From assembly GCA_015491735.1 (NCBI GenBank), contig WFVH01000031.1, positions 1-64,000 of the forward strand: 64,000 nt of DNA, in the 5' to 3' direction. The notes below the pieces were generated by a model. That model saw nothing but the letters and a program-made list of their open reading frames with translations. It had not been told where the DNA came from and searched no databases. A program made the translations under genes and the position numbers. Shown here piece after piece: positions 20,551-29,531 of this stretch. The stretch is from Gammaproteobacteria bacterium (GTDB lineage: Bacteria; Pseudomonadota; Gammaproteobacteria; Thiohalospirales; Thiohalospiraceae). Positions within the stretch are counted from its first letter, which is position 1, and the number at the start of each line of letters is the position of its first letter.

Positions 20551-22431
20551 ATGCCTCTATTGACATTTCATGACGTATCCCTCGCCTATGGCCAACATGC
20601 CCTGCTGGACAGGGTAAAACTGACAGTTGAGCCGGAAGAGCGTATATGCCTGGTTGGCCGGAACGGGGCCGGCAAGTCCAGCTTGATGCAGATGATTGCG
20701 GGAAAGCTTGCGCCTGATGAGGGTGATATCTGGCGCCAGGAGGGGCTGCGCATCGCTTATCTCCCGCAAGAGGTGCCCGTCGCTGCACAACGTACCGTAT
20801 TTGATGTGGTCGCCGAAGGGCTGGGCAAGCTTGGGAGAACAGTCGCCCGGTACCATCATACGCTCGCGCAGATGGATAAACAGCCGGATAAGCGGCTGAT
20901 GGAGCAGTTGACCCGCTTGCAGGAGGCCCTGGAGGTTGCCGATGGGTGGCGGCTTGAGCAACGGGTGGAGACGGTGCTGTCACGCCTGCAACTGCCAGCG
21001 GAACGCATGCTGAGTGAACTGTCCGGCGGTTACCGGCGGCGGGTCTTGCTGGCGCAGGCTCTGGTCTGCGAACCGGATCTTCTCTTGCTGGATGAGCCAA
21101 CCAATCACCTGGACATCGAGTCCATCAGCTGGCTGGAGGAGTTTCTGGACAGTTACAAGGGGACGTTGCTGTTCATTACGCACGATCGGCTGTTTCTGCA
21201 GCGCTTGGCATCGCGTATAGTGGAACTGGATCGGGGGCAGCTTACCTCTTGGCCGGGCGACTATTCCAACTATTTGCGGAGACGGGACCAGCGATTGGCG
21301 GTGGAGGCTGAGCATCGTGTCAGGTTTGACAAGAAACTGGCCCGGGAAGAGAACTGGATTCGTCAGGGGATCAAGGCGCGGCGAACCCGTAACGAAGGCC
21401 GGGTTCGCGCGCTGCAGCAACTGCGCCGTGAGCGTAGCCAACGCCGGGAGCGGCCGGGCCAGGCCAAACTGGCGCTGGATGATGGTGAATACGCTGGCCG
21501 ACTGGTGTTCGATGTCAACACTATCAGTAAGCGCCATGCCGGTAAATTTGTCGTACGGGATTTCTCTGCCCGCGTCATGCGGGGCGATCGAATCGCTGTC
21601 ATTGGCCCCAATGGTGCCGGAAAAAGCACATTGCTCAAGCTGCTGTTGAATCAACTGGAGCCCGACACGGGCACCATCAGGTGTGGCACGAAACTGCAGA
21701 CAGCCTATTTTGATCAGCAACGAGTCCAACTCGAACTGGATAAACCGGTAGTCGACAATGTTGCAAATGGCAGTGAAACAGTGACGGTCAATGGTAAACA
21801 GCGTCACGTGATCAGCTATCTGCAGGATTTTCTGTTTCCACCCCGGAAAGCTCGCTCGCCGACCGGTTCGCTCTCTGGAGGAGAGCGTAACCGGCTGCTG
21901 CTGGCGCGGCTTTTTACTCGTCCCGCCAATCTGCTCATTCTGGATGAGCCAACCAACGATCTCGATATTGAAACGCTGGAGTTGCTGGAAGAGCTGTTGA
22001 TCGATTACCGGGGAACCTTGTTGCTGGTCAGTCATGATCGCGCCTTTCTTGACAACATCGTAACCAGCACATGGGTCTTCGAGGGGGAGGGCCGGATCGG
22101 AGAGTATGTGGGTGGATACGGTGACTGGCTCGAACAGCGGGACACGAAACATTCCGAAACAGGAAAAAAACCTGCCCGGTTACCGGCAAAGCCAAAAAAA
22201 AGAGAAACAACGGCCAGAAAACCAAGTTATAAACATCAGCGTGAGCTTGACTCCATTCCAGCCATAATTGAACGGCTCGAGCAGCAGAAGGCGGATCTGC
22301 AGCGCACTATTTCCCGGAGAGATTTTTATCGGAATTCATCTGAAACGATCGCACGGAAACTGGCCGAACTGGAGCAGCTGGACTCCGAGATGGAGCAGTT
22401 GTATAACCGTTGGGAGCAGCTGGAGTTGTAG
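20551..22431 (+). CDS. uup: ABC-F ATPase, Uup type
   Basis: 626 residues, with two ABC domains on one chain and no membrane segment. Walker A motifs are GRNGAGKSS (near 34) and GPNGAGKST (near 351); signatures are LSGGYRRR and LSGGERNR; Walker B plus catalytic Glu are LLLLDEPTNHLD and LLILDEPTNDLD. A charged linker (PARLPAKPKKRETTARKP) leads to a C-terminal coiled coil (about 560-626), which distinguishes Uup from EttA. Uup acts on ribosomes and affects precise excision of transposons in E. coli. The repeat-family half-site TTGCCAGGTTAACAAA lies just upstream (20524-20539). Confidence 0.92.
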   Translation: MPLLTFHDVSLAYGQHALLDRVKLTVEPEERICLVGRNGAGKSSLMQMIAGKLAPDEGDIWRQEGLRIAYLPQEVPVAAQRTVFDVVAEGLGKLGRTVARYHHTLAQMDKQPDKRLMEQLTRLQEALEVADGWRLEQRVETVLSRLQLPAERMLSELSGGYRRRVLLAQALVCEPDLLLLDEPTNHLDIESISWLEEFLDSYKGTLLFITHDRLFLQRLASRIVELDRGQLTSWPGDYSNYLRRRDQRLAVEAEHRVRFDKKLAREENWIRQGIKARRTRNEGRVRALQQLRRERSQRRERPGQAKLALDDGEYAGRLVFDVNTISKRHAGKFVVRDFSARVMRGDRIAVIGPNGAGKSTLLKLLLNQLEPDTGTIRCGTKLQTAYFDQQRVQLELDKPVVDNVANGSETVTVNGKQRHVISYLQDFLFPPRKARSPTGSLSGGERNRLLLARLFTRPANLLILDEPTNDLDIETLELLEELLIDYRGTLLLVSHDRAFLDNIVTSTWVFEGEGRIGEYVGGYGDWLEQRDTKHSETGKKPARLPAKPKKRETTARKPSYKHQRELDSIPAIIERLEQQKADLQRTISRRDFYRNSSETIARKLAELEQLDSEMEQLYNRWEQLEL

Positions 22432-22860
22432 CTATTGACCCGGACAATATCGAGCCAATTACTTTTGCGACGGCATAATGGTAATTATGGATGTTTTTAT
22501 ATGTTAATGTTCCTGTTTGAAACACCTGCCTGGTTTGCAGTACAATCCTCAAGCGCGAAGTTTGAACGGGCGGGTGTATGCTACTGCAGCCAAAAAAGAG
22601 AATAGCTGCGTGGTTGCCGAGTAGATTATAAAAAGCATTTTGGCGCGCCAGCTACAGCAGATGAAGCAACTGGCCGAACCCGGATAACAACGATATATTC
22701 AACAAGCACATGGAGGTGCAATACCTGTATCTGGTAAAACAATATAGTGTTCATTGTTTTTTGTTCCGATGTGAGGGGCAAATTCGTTTTCGTGACCAGA
22801 AAAACATTTTTTTCATTAAATTCAAACGTACTAACACAGGCGATAATAGAGCGTTATTCT
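22432..22860. other. Non-coding stretch downstream of uup
   Basis: About 430 bp, noticeably AT-rich. Short open frames exist, but none has recognisable protein sequence together with a ribosome-binding site. No hairpin terminator was found directly after uup. Confidence 0.5.
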
Positions 22861-23050
22861 GAGCGCCCCACACCTCCCGGATCAAGGCACGGCTCGCAGG
22901 AAAAGCTGGCCCTTTTCGAGCGCCGCAACACCGGGCCGGGAGGTGTGGGACGCTCCCTTCGGGCGAGCCTCCGGGTGGCCATCCGCAAGGCGCGGTGGCC
23001 TGACAGGGAAGCACCGGGCTGACCACCCAAAGACTCGCTGAATGAGGCTC
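22861..23050. repeat. Composite repeat: GC-rich inverted repeat plus segment shared with 53172-53285
   Basis: Left part: 20-nt arms gagcgccccacacctcccgg at 22861-22880 and ccgggaggtgtgggacgctc at 22936-22955, with one mismatch. Right part, about 22995-23050: the reverse complement of 53172-53245, sharing CTGACAGGGAA, CGGGCTGACC(A/G)CCCAAAGAC and CGCTGAATGAGGCT. No coding sequence is evident. Confidence 0.75.
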
Positions 23051-23229
23051 TATATCGTTTGTCTTGGTAACTATTGATATTTGCGGGATTTTATATTTGA
23101 AAAACCCTTGATCATGTGATATTAGGGATTCTGGTTATCGTCCGGTATTTCATCAAAGCCAATCCGGGACGAGAGGCGTGACGCGGTTGAGTACGCCATG
23201 GCAAGTTCTGGCAGGGAAGAGTCGATTCG

Positions 23230-24936
23230 ATGAGCAATGACAAGTTTTCACCTCAATTGTTGAGAGCCATTCTCAAGGCCGAGGGTGTCGAGAGCGATGG
23301 CAAGGGTATGGATGATATGCCTGTATTGACACCGCCAGGCCAGCCATCCCTGCAGAAGCTGGCGCCGCAGGAGCGAAAAGATGCATTGAGACAACTGGCT
23401 TCTCTGATATCACAGTTTCGTTCCCTATCCGTCGATTCCGATGAATTGATGTCGTTCCATCCCGAAGAGATGCCCAATCTGCTCCGGCTGTTGGCCGAGC
23501 TGGCAACGGAGGTCAAAGAGGATGAAAAGAACAGGGAGGAGAAAATAAAAGTGCTTCACGTGGCTGCGGCGATGCTGCGCCGAATGCTGCATGGATCCGA
23601 TACCAGCCACTATCGGGTCATGGGCCTGCCCACCGGCGCCACCCCGGCCCAGATATCAGAACACTATCAGTTGTTGTACAAACTGTTCTGGTTCGATGAA
23701 GCGGTCGATCCGCAGAGAAAGAGCCGTTTGCGCATCTCGGAAGCCTATACGGTGCTCAAGGAGCCGGAACTGCGCCGCCGGTATGATGAAGACCTGGCCA
23801 GGCTGGAGCAAACCCGCCTGGCGGGCAGCGAGCGCCGGAGAAAGCGCTGGCCGCTTGTTGCAGCTGTTCTGCTGGCGGTTTCGGGCGTTACTGGCCTGCT
23901 GCTGTTTTCCGGCGGTGGATCTGACGAGTCCGACAGGGAAGTCGCTCTCCAGCCGGGCACACCGGAAGAGGAGGTGGTCTCCTCCCTGCCGGAAAAGCAA
24001 GAGAAGATTGTCCATGAAACCGAGCCGTTATTACCTGATGCGTTTCCCGGCCATACTGCAGGGGAAGATGCCGTTTTGATGGGGGGCGGCACTGCTGCGG
24101 AGGATGGTGATGCCGGTGACGACGTTGAGACGGATGCGCAGCAAACGGAATCCCTGACTGCGGAACAGGTACAGGCCCCGAAGGGTGTAACTGCATCATC
24201 CCGCGAAGTGGAGACTTCACAAACCGAAAAAATCAGTGAGCAGAAGGAGCCCGGATTGCAGATTGCAGGAGTTGAAGCGGATTCCCCTGAACTGAAAAGC
24301 GCCGGAACACGGGTGGAAACAGAAGACAAACAGAGATACGAAATCGCACGGACCGAACCGATTCCTGCGGCGGCTCCGGCGCTAAACAATGAGCCAGCCC
24401 TGGAAGCTCCCTCTATTGAGTTGCCTTCGGCGGCGCCACCTGTCATCTCTCCGGCTACGCCCCAACCCCGTTTCTCTTCTCCCCGGGAAGAGAGCAAACC
24501 GGAAGCACCCTCCACAACCGCCATGCTGTCATCTCCACCTTCCGGAGTCGAAGCAACGGCTGCCCGTGAGCCGGATTTGGTTGTTATCGGTTCACCGGAA
24601 TTGTCCGTTGACGAGCTTACCAAGGAGCAGGTTCGCGCCATTTTTCTTGGCGAAAAGGCGTGGCTCCCAACCGGCGAGCGGGTTGCCTTTGCTGTTCCCC
24701 GGCGCAGTCGTATCGTTGACAAGCTGTTTTATCAGGGGATTGTCGGAAAGTCTCCGCGTCAGCTTGAAATCCATTGGGCAAAACTGCGCTTTCAGGGCAA
24801 ACAGCAGCCACCTGACTATCTGCCGGACGAGATGGCGGTCAAGGAGGCAGTCATCAGCTCGCCGGGGATGATCGGCATCGTGAAGAGTGATGTCGTCGAT
24901 GACTCGGTAAAAGTGCTTTTGACCATCAGTGAATGA
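23230..24936 (+). CDS. Membrane protein with degenerate J-like domain and periplasmic phosphate-binding-like domain
   Basis: 568 residues. Residues 1-125 are a charged helical region not recognised. Residues 126-190 resemble a J domain (HYRVMGLPTGATPAQISEHY, then AYTVLKEPELRRRYDEDL), but the HPD tripeptide needed to stimulate Hsp70 is replaced by WFDEA. One transmembrane helix (WPLVAAVLLAVSGVTGLLLF, about 207-226) is followed by a long Pro/Glu/Ala-rich linker (230-455). Residues 455-568 resemble the PstS-like domain found in small phosphate-binding-like proteins (VDELTKEQVRAIFLGEKAWL, GMIGIV). The likely topology is cytoplasmic J-like part and periplasmic C-terminus. It is followed 35 bp later by a porin-like gene. 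Function is unknown. Confidence 0.75.
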   Translation: MSNDKFSPQLLRAILKAEGVESDGKGMDDMPVLTPPGQPSLQKLAPQERKDALRQLASLISQFRSLSVDSDELMSFHPEEMPNLLRLLAELATEVKEDEKNREEKIKVLHVAAAMLRRMLHGSDTSHYRVMGLPTGATPAQISEHYQLLYKLFWFDEAVDPQRKSRLRISEAYTVLKEPELRRRYDEDLARLEQTRLAGSERRRKRWPLVAAVLLAVSGVTGLLLFSGGGSDESDREVALQPGTPEEEVVSSLPEKQEKIVHETEPLLPDAFPGHTAGEDAVLMGGGTAAEDGDAGDDVETDAQQTESLTAEQVQAPKGVTASSREVETSQTEKISEQKEPGLQIAGVEADSPELKSAGTRVETEDKQRYEIARTEPIPAAAPALNNEPALEAPSIELPSAAPPVISPATPQPRFSSPREESKPEAPSTTAMLSSPPSGVEATAAREPDLVVIGSPELSVDELTKEQVRAIFLGEKAWLPTGERVAFAVPRRSRIVDKLFYQGIVGKSPRQLEIHWAKLRFQGKQQPPDYLPDEMAVKEAVISSPGMIGIVKSDVVDDSVKVLLTISE

Positions 24937-24971
24937 GGCGGAATATTTTCGGGATTTATCAGGGGAATTAA

Positions 24972-26111
24972 ATGGAAATGCGCAGTAAAAGCTCTCTTCT
25001 TGCTGGGTTGTTGATGGTGACGTTGTTTTCAGCGCCCATAGCGGCGCTGGAGTTCGAGGGATTCGGCAGTGTCAGCTATCATAAACATGATGTAGTAGGT
25101 GAACATGCCAGCCGCAGTGGAGAGTATCCGGAGGGATTTACGCTGGGAGGTTTCAATCTTTATGCCTTTCAGGAGATAGGTGAGGGGACCATGGCCTTTG
25201 CCGAGTTCATCATCGGTGACTATACCGAGGAGATTGAAATGGAACGGTTGTGGATCAAACGGGTTTTTTCTCCAGTATTCGAATTCAAGGCCGGTCTGGT
25301 AGAGTCGCCACTTGGCTATTGGAACAGAACCTATCATCAGGGCGGACAGCTGCTTCAGGACAGTATAACGCGCCCGTTTTTTCTCAATTACGAAGATCAG
25401 GATGGCGCAATTTTCCCTATGGTAACGGTTGGATTTGAAATGGGAGGGACTACCCCCCTGAGGCATGGAGAGCTGGACTATACGATGATTTTTGGAAATG
25501 GCATGTCGCTCAATACGGCGGGCGAAGCGCATGACATGGACTCACTGCATGGCACCGACTCATCAGAAATCAAGATAAACATGCTGGCTGATCCAGGCGA
25601 TGACAAGCTCTTCATCTTCAGAACGGCATACCGGTTTCCCCGGTTTCCGCTGCAAATCGGGTTGTTTGGAATGAACAACCCGGTGGTAGAGTCAGGGGAG
25701 GGGAGCACAGCCAAAGTGGAGCATGGCGACAAACTGATAGCCCAGACGGTTGCGGGATTGGATCTCCACTTTTCTATGCATGGGTTCGAGACAATAGCGG
25801 AATACTATCACATCGACAATGATGATGCGGTTGGGAAAGTGAACGCCGATCCTGCCAGCGGATATTATATTCATTTCGGATATCAGCTTACTGAGCGGTT
25901 GAAGCCGCTTTACCGCTACGTCAATCTCGATATCGACGAAACAGATCCCTATTTTGCCTATCTTGGCATACGGGAACAGGAGCATCATGTTGTCGGACTG
26001 AGGTATGATCTCGACGAGAGCAATGCATTGAAGCTGGAAGTTCATCAAATGAAATTCAGTAACAAAACAGAATATCATTCACGGTTACAGTGGGCGTTTC
26101 TTATGTTCTAG
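24972..26111 (+). CDS. Outer-membrane beta-barrel (porin-like) protein
   Basis: 379 residues with a signal peptide ending near SAPIAA (about 26). The rest alternates aromatic and hydrophilic residues in beta-hairpins and ends in QWAFLMF, an aromatic-terminated strand as expected for Bam-dependent barrels. Sections such as FEGFGSVSYHKHDV, ETIAEYYHIDNDDAVG and GYQLTERLKPLYRYV resemble porin-like proteins found next to phosphate-binding-like genes. It follows the J-like/PBP-like gene by 35 bp and is probably in the same operon. The substrate is unknown. Confidence 0.8.
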   Translation: MEMRSKSSLLAGLLMVTLFSAPIAALEFEGFGSVSYHKHDVVGEHASRSGEYPEGFTLGGFNLYAFQEIGEGTMAFAEFIIGDYTEEIEMERLWIKRVFSPVFEFKAGLVESPLGYWNRTYHQGGQLLQDSITRPFFLNYEDQDGAIFPMVTVGFEMGGTTPLRHGELDYTMIFGNGMSLNTAGEAHDMDSLHGTDSSEIKINMLADPGDDKLFIFRTAYRFPRFPLQIGLFGMNNPVVESGEGSTAKVEHGDKLIAQTVAGLDLHFSMHGFETIAEYYHIDNDDAVGKVNADPASGYYIHFGYQLTERLKPLYRYVNLDIDETDPYFAYLGIREQEHHVVGLRYDLDESNALKLEVHQMKFSNKTEYHSRLQWAFLMF

Positions 26112-26431
26112 GAGTCTGCCGGATTTAGGTAATCGTAACGAGCAAAGGTGGTGAGATCTTCCTTCACCATGAAAGAAAGCAAGTGCTGACCACTAAAGAG
26201 AGTGAAGGGGGGCTGTTGGTTCCTGAAGGTGATCAGGCCGCACTGTTTATCTGCCATGCGAAGCGCCAGAGAAAAACAACGCAGGCATCCAGACAATTGT
26301 GTCGAGTCATTTGAGAGAACGCTGTGTGGCCCACCACGAAGGTAACGAGGGTGTGGGGGAGCGGCGAGGGCGCAGGACGGCCGGGGTACAATGGCTGTCC
26401 CGTTGGTGATCCGGGTGTTCCAAAATCCTTC
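26112..26431. other. Non-coding stretch between the porin-like gene and MITE copy 2
   Basis: About 320 bp. A minus-strand open frame (26108-26464) reads through and could be a remnant of an unidentified gene, but its N-terminus comes from the repeat and there is no ribosome-binding site. No terminator was recognised. Confidence 0.4.
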
Positions 26432-26583
26432 GTAACTATTCAGCTCGCCCCTCAAATCCGCCATTTCTGCGTTGAAAAATGGTCATTTACACGCGTAAAC
26501 TCCCATTTTTTGCCTTGAACTGACGAATTTCAGGGGCAATCTGAACAGTTACCGGCTTGTTTCATACGATGCTGAATAGTTGC
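26432..26583 (+). repeat. MITE-like element, copy 2, with 8-bp target duplication
   Basis: Begins GTAACTATTCAGC and ends GCTGAATAGTTGC (one change in the last bases). The direct repeat AATCCTTC is exact at 26424-26431 and 26584-26591. The internal palindrome is as in copy 1. Confidence 0.9.
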
Positions 26584-26591
26584 AATCCTTC

Positions 26592-27134
26592 AAGAGATAG
26601 CGGCATTCTTGGGGAAAAGGTGAAATAACAACTTGAACCTGTCGCCCTGATCAGCTCCTCAACCAAACTTTTTTTATCATCTGTAGCGTTGTTTTGCCGG
26701 GTTAACAAACAATCACTCCCGGTACCGCCATTTTATATCCTGTTTTTTCTGTTGGCTACCTGGTTCTGCTGTACAGAAACCGCGTTCTTTTCCAGCATAA
26801 AACCGGGGCATTGGTGCTCACAAGGATCGTTCAATCCGGCAGTAACGGCTCTTTACGCAAACTGTATAGAAAACAAAAAGAAAGAGATAAATCATCCGGT
26901 AGTAAAATCACGGACAACAGGTCAAAAAAAACGGCTTTGGGTTTTATGGAAACTCCTTATTTTGTCAATTATGTCAAGGAAATAGTCTAACATAATCAAT
27001 AGCTAAATAAGTTGCGCTTTTCAGGAAATTGTCGTTAAATTTCCCGTGCCTGGCAGCGGTTTTTTTGCCGCCGCGCTTGCGCACCCAAAATGGATTGTGT
27101 CTGTGGGACAGACAACAAAACAAGGAGTAACACA
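26592..27134. other. Leader region before the first polysaccharide operon
   Basis: About 540 bp, AT-rich in its second half. It holds a half-site TTTTGCCGGGTTAACAAAC at 26694-26711 and a short GC hairpin with a T-run (gcggtttttttgccgc near 27056-27071). A plus-strand open frame of 98 codons (26689-26985) has no recognisable domain or ribosome-binding site. AAGGAG at 27122 serves the epimerase gene. No convincing sigma-70 or sigma-54 promoter could be fixed by eye. Confidence 0.4.
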
Positions 27135-28166
27135 ATGCATATACTGATTACTGGAGGTGCCGGTTTCATCGGCTCCAATCTTGTCAAATATCATCTAAAC
27201 CAGGGTCACAAGGTTCATGTTGTCGATGACCTGAGTACCGGCCGTAAAGAGAATATCCAGCCATTTCTGCCTAACCCCGATTTTCATTTCGATGAGGGAG
27301 ATGTACTGACCTGGAGCGGACTGGAGAGAGCGGTCAGTGGCGCAGATGTGATTTATCATCTGGCCGCCGTTGTTGGTGTGTTCAAGGTTCTGAAAGAGCC
27401 CATCGAGGTGCTGGCCATCAATATCGCAGGATGTGAGCGGTTGCTTCGGGCCGCGCGCAACAGCCACTGGAACCCGCGTATCATCGTTGCCTCGAGTTCG
27501 GAGGTTTACGGCAATCGCCCCGTTGTCGACGGTGAACACATGCCGTTGCACGAAGAGCTGGAGCTGCTGATCACACCGGGAATAAATACGCGATGGAACT
27601 ACTCCATAAGCAAACTGGCGAACGAGGCGTTCGCTATTTCCTATGCCAAGGAGCATGACATGCATGTTACGGCGGTCCGGTTTTTCAATGTATGCGGACC
27701 CGGACAGAGAGGCCGCTACGGGATGGTGGTACCGCGGTTCGTCAATCAGGCCGTGAACAATGAGCCGCTGACGGTTTTCGGGAACGGCTCCCAGACCCGT
27801 TCGTTCATGGATGTCAGGGATGCCGTGAAGGCCCTGTTTGCGTTGGCCAACACAGAGAAGAGCGCTGGTGAAATCGTCAATGTCGGCAGTGACAGCGAGA
27901 TTTCCATCCTTGAGTTGGCGAAGCTGGTGAGAAAGCTGGCCAACAGTGATTCAGCCATCGAGCATCTCACCTATGAGGAGGTCTATGGCGAGGGCTTTGA
28001 CGAGATCGGCTACCGCCGACCCGCGTTGCAGAAACTGCAGACCATGACGGGCTTCAAGTCGCAATATGCTCTGGTTGATACCATCAATCATCTTATTGAT
28101 CTTTCGGCACCTGCAATCACAAGCGATATCGATGGCGACGTTTCCCTGGTTTGTTCTCGGGCCTAG
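27135..28166 (+). CDS. NAD-dependent nucleotide-sugar epimerase/dehydratase
   Basis: 343 residues, extended short-chain dehydrogenase. Residues 1-35 bind NAD (ITGGAGFIGSN, then DDLSTG). The catalytic residues are Ser in VASSSEVYG (about 121) and Tyr156/Lys160 in NYSISK. The segments RFFNVCGPGQRGRYGMVVPRF and GNGSQTRSFMDVRDAV are typical of UDP-glucose 4-epimerase and UDP-glucuronate decarboxylase relatives; exact substrate cannot be set. The ATG at 27135 has AAGGAG 7 bp upstream. The 3' end overlaps the glycosyltransferase by 35 bases, so it probably makes the sugar donor for that enzyme. Confidence 0.9.
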   Translation: MHILITGGAGFIGSNLVKYHLNQGHKVHVVDDLSTGRKENIQPFLPNPDFHFDEGDVLTWSGLERAVSGADVIYHLAAVVGVFKVLKEPIEVLAINIAGCERLLRAARNSHWNPRIIVASSSEVYGNRPVVDGEHMPLHEELELLITPGINTRWNYSISKLANEAFAISYAKEHDMHVTAVRFFNVCGPGQRGRYGMVVPRFVNQAVNNEPLTVFGNGSQTRSFMDVRDAVKALFALANTEKSAGEIVNVGSDSEISILELAKLVRKLANSDSAIEHLTYEEVYGEGFDEIGYRRPALQKLQTMTGFKSQYALVDTINHLIDLSAPAITSDIDGDVSLVCSRA

Positions 28167-29526
28167 TACCTTACTGAGCCTGTGGGGTGTCGTACGCGGC
28201 AGGAGGAGACCTCCTGCCGCCCCGCCCGCTGTCGATCTGCAGCAGTTTTCTGTCGATGTGGTCATCCCCGCCCTGAATGAAAGTGCGACTATCCCTTTGT
28301 GCCTTGCGTCGATTGCGCGGCAGACCTTGCAGCCAAGACAGATCATCCTGGTCGACGATGGTAGCAGCGATAACACGGTGGAGTATGCCCGGGCCTTTGG
28401 GGAGATAAGCGGTGTTCCACTTAAAATCATTCAGCGCGGATCACCTGTCGGCAAAACACCGACCCTGAAAAGGCAGGCCAGGGAGCTGGATTCGGATGTT
28501 GAGTTCGTTGTGGACTCGGATACGATTCTCGAATCGGACAACTACATCGAACGGGTGGTGGAAGAACTCTATCGAACGCCGGGGGTGGGGTGTGCATTTG
28601 GCTGCGTTCTTCCCCTGCGGGACAAGGATCGCCTGCAGATGCACCAGGACAAAAATATCAAACGGTTTTTCGAACGATATCCGGATGCGGTTTTACAGCT
28701 TGACGCCAGCTGGAAAAGCAGGATGCTGCGGGGCTTCACCAACCTGTACCGGGATGTTCTGTATATGTATGTGCAGCGGTTCGTCAATCGAGGGCAGATG
28801 ATGTTGTTCGGTTCCACCATCAACCCGGTGGGATGTGCAGTGGCTTACCGGAGAACCTATCTGAAAAAGGTGTTTGACCATTATGAACCGGTGTTTGGTG
28901 ACAATCTGACCAACTCGGAGGATATATTTATCGGTTTTGCGCTATTGAGCTGCGGCTATCGAAATGTTCAGATTACCGATGTCTACATGCGTTCTCAGGA
29001 GCCGGAAGCAACGCGCCTTCCCCGCCAGTTTTATCTCTGGTCATCCTCTTTTTTGCAGAGTTGTTACTATCTCGACGATCTTGTCAGGAGTCCTTTCAAG
29101 GTGTTCAGGCGTTACCGGCATCGCAAGCTTGTCGAAAAGAGGTTTGCGCAGGAGAACGGGGGAGACAGCAGGAAGAACGACGATCTTTATCGTCAGCCGT
29201 TTGGTGATCATGTGTTGAGGCGACTGGGCCGCCCCATGGGTTGGGCTGTGTTCCTGTCGCTGGGAGAGAAAATATTCTATCCCACAGCCATTGTCATCAT
29301 GATTGTTCTTGGTCTTTGGGAGGCGGTTGGTATCACCATTCTCGCGGAGGTAATCGTTACCACACTGGTTCTTACCTATGTTGCCACCGATCGCCACGCC
29401 ACCTATTTTTTCAAGGGCCTGGCGGCTACTCCAATACGTTATATGAGTCTCTTCTATGATTGGGTAACCGTAGGGCGCTTTGCCAAGGATATATGGATCA
29501 GCAAAAACACAAGATGGCGAAAGTAA
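28132..29526 (+). CDS. Membrane-linked family 2 glycosyltransferase (polysaccharide synthase-like)
   Basis: 464 residues. An N-terminal hydrophobic helix (WFVLGPSTLLSLWGVV) is followed by a GT-A domain with VVIPALNES, VDDGSSDN, VVDSDTILE (the metal-binding DxD region), TNSEDIFIGFALLSCGY (catalytic acidic residue) and LPRQFYLW, which sits where processive synthases have QxxRW. Two C-terminal hydrophobic helices follow (about 370-425). This order resembles hyaluronan synthase, NodC and PgaC. No c-di-GMP-binding PilZ domain or PgaD partner is visible. It overlaps the epimerase by 35 bases and stops 5 bp before the next gene. An earlier ATG at 28066 is possible but would lie deeper in the epimerase. 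Confidence 0.87.
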   Translation: MATFPWFVLGPSTLLSLWGVVRGRRRPPAAPPAVDLQQFSVDVVIPALNESATIPLCLASIARQTLQPRQIILVDDGSSDNTVEYARAFGEISGVPLKIIQRGSPVGKTPTLKRQARELDSDVEFVVDSDTILESDNYIERVVEELYRTPGVGCAFGCVLPLRDKDRLQMHQDKNIKRFFERYPDAVLQLDASWKSRMLRGFTNLYRDVLYMYVQRFVNRGQMMLFGSTINPVGCAVAYRRTYLKKVFDHYEPVFGDNLTNSEDIFIGFALLSCGYRNVQITDVYMRSQEPEATRLPRQFYLWSSSFLQSCYYLDDLVRSPFKVFRRYRHRKLVEKRFAQENGGDSRKNDDLYRQPFGDHVLRRLGRPMGWAVFLSLGEKIFYPTAIVIMIVLGLWEAVGITILAEVIVTTLVLTYVATDRHATYFFKGLAATPIRYMSLFYDWVTVGRFAKDIWISKNTRWRK

Positions 29527-29531
29527 GTAAC

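Noticed and set aside
22747-23022. Plus-strand open frame of 91 codons after uup
   Set aside because: It runs through the GC-rich inverted repeat and has no recognisable domain or ribosome-binding site.
26108-26464. Minus-strand open frame of 118 codons with a protein-like C-terminal half
   Set aside because: Its N-terminus is encoded by the MITE copy, there is no ribosome-binding site, and no family could be recognised; at most a gene remnant.
26689-26985. Plus-strand open frame of 98 codons before the first polysaccharide operon
   Set aside because: Starts in a repeat half-site, lacks a ribosome-binding site and shows no domain.
27050-27075. Possible sigma-54 promoter (TGGCA...TTGC) before the epimerase
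   Set aside because: Spacing is 13 rather than 10; the bases fit a small hairpin better.
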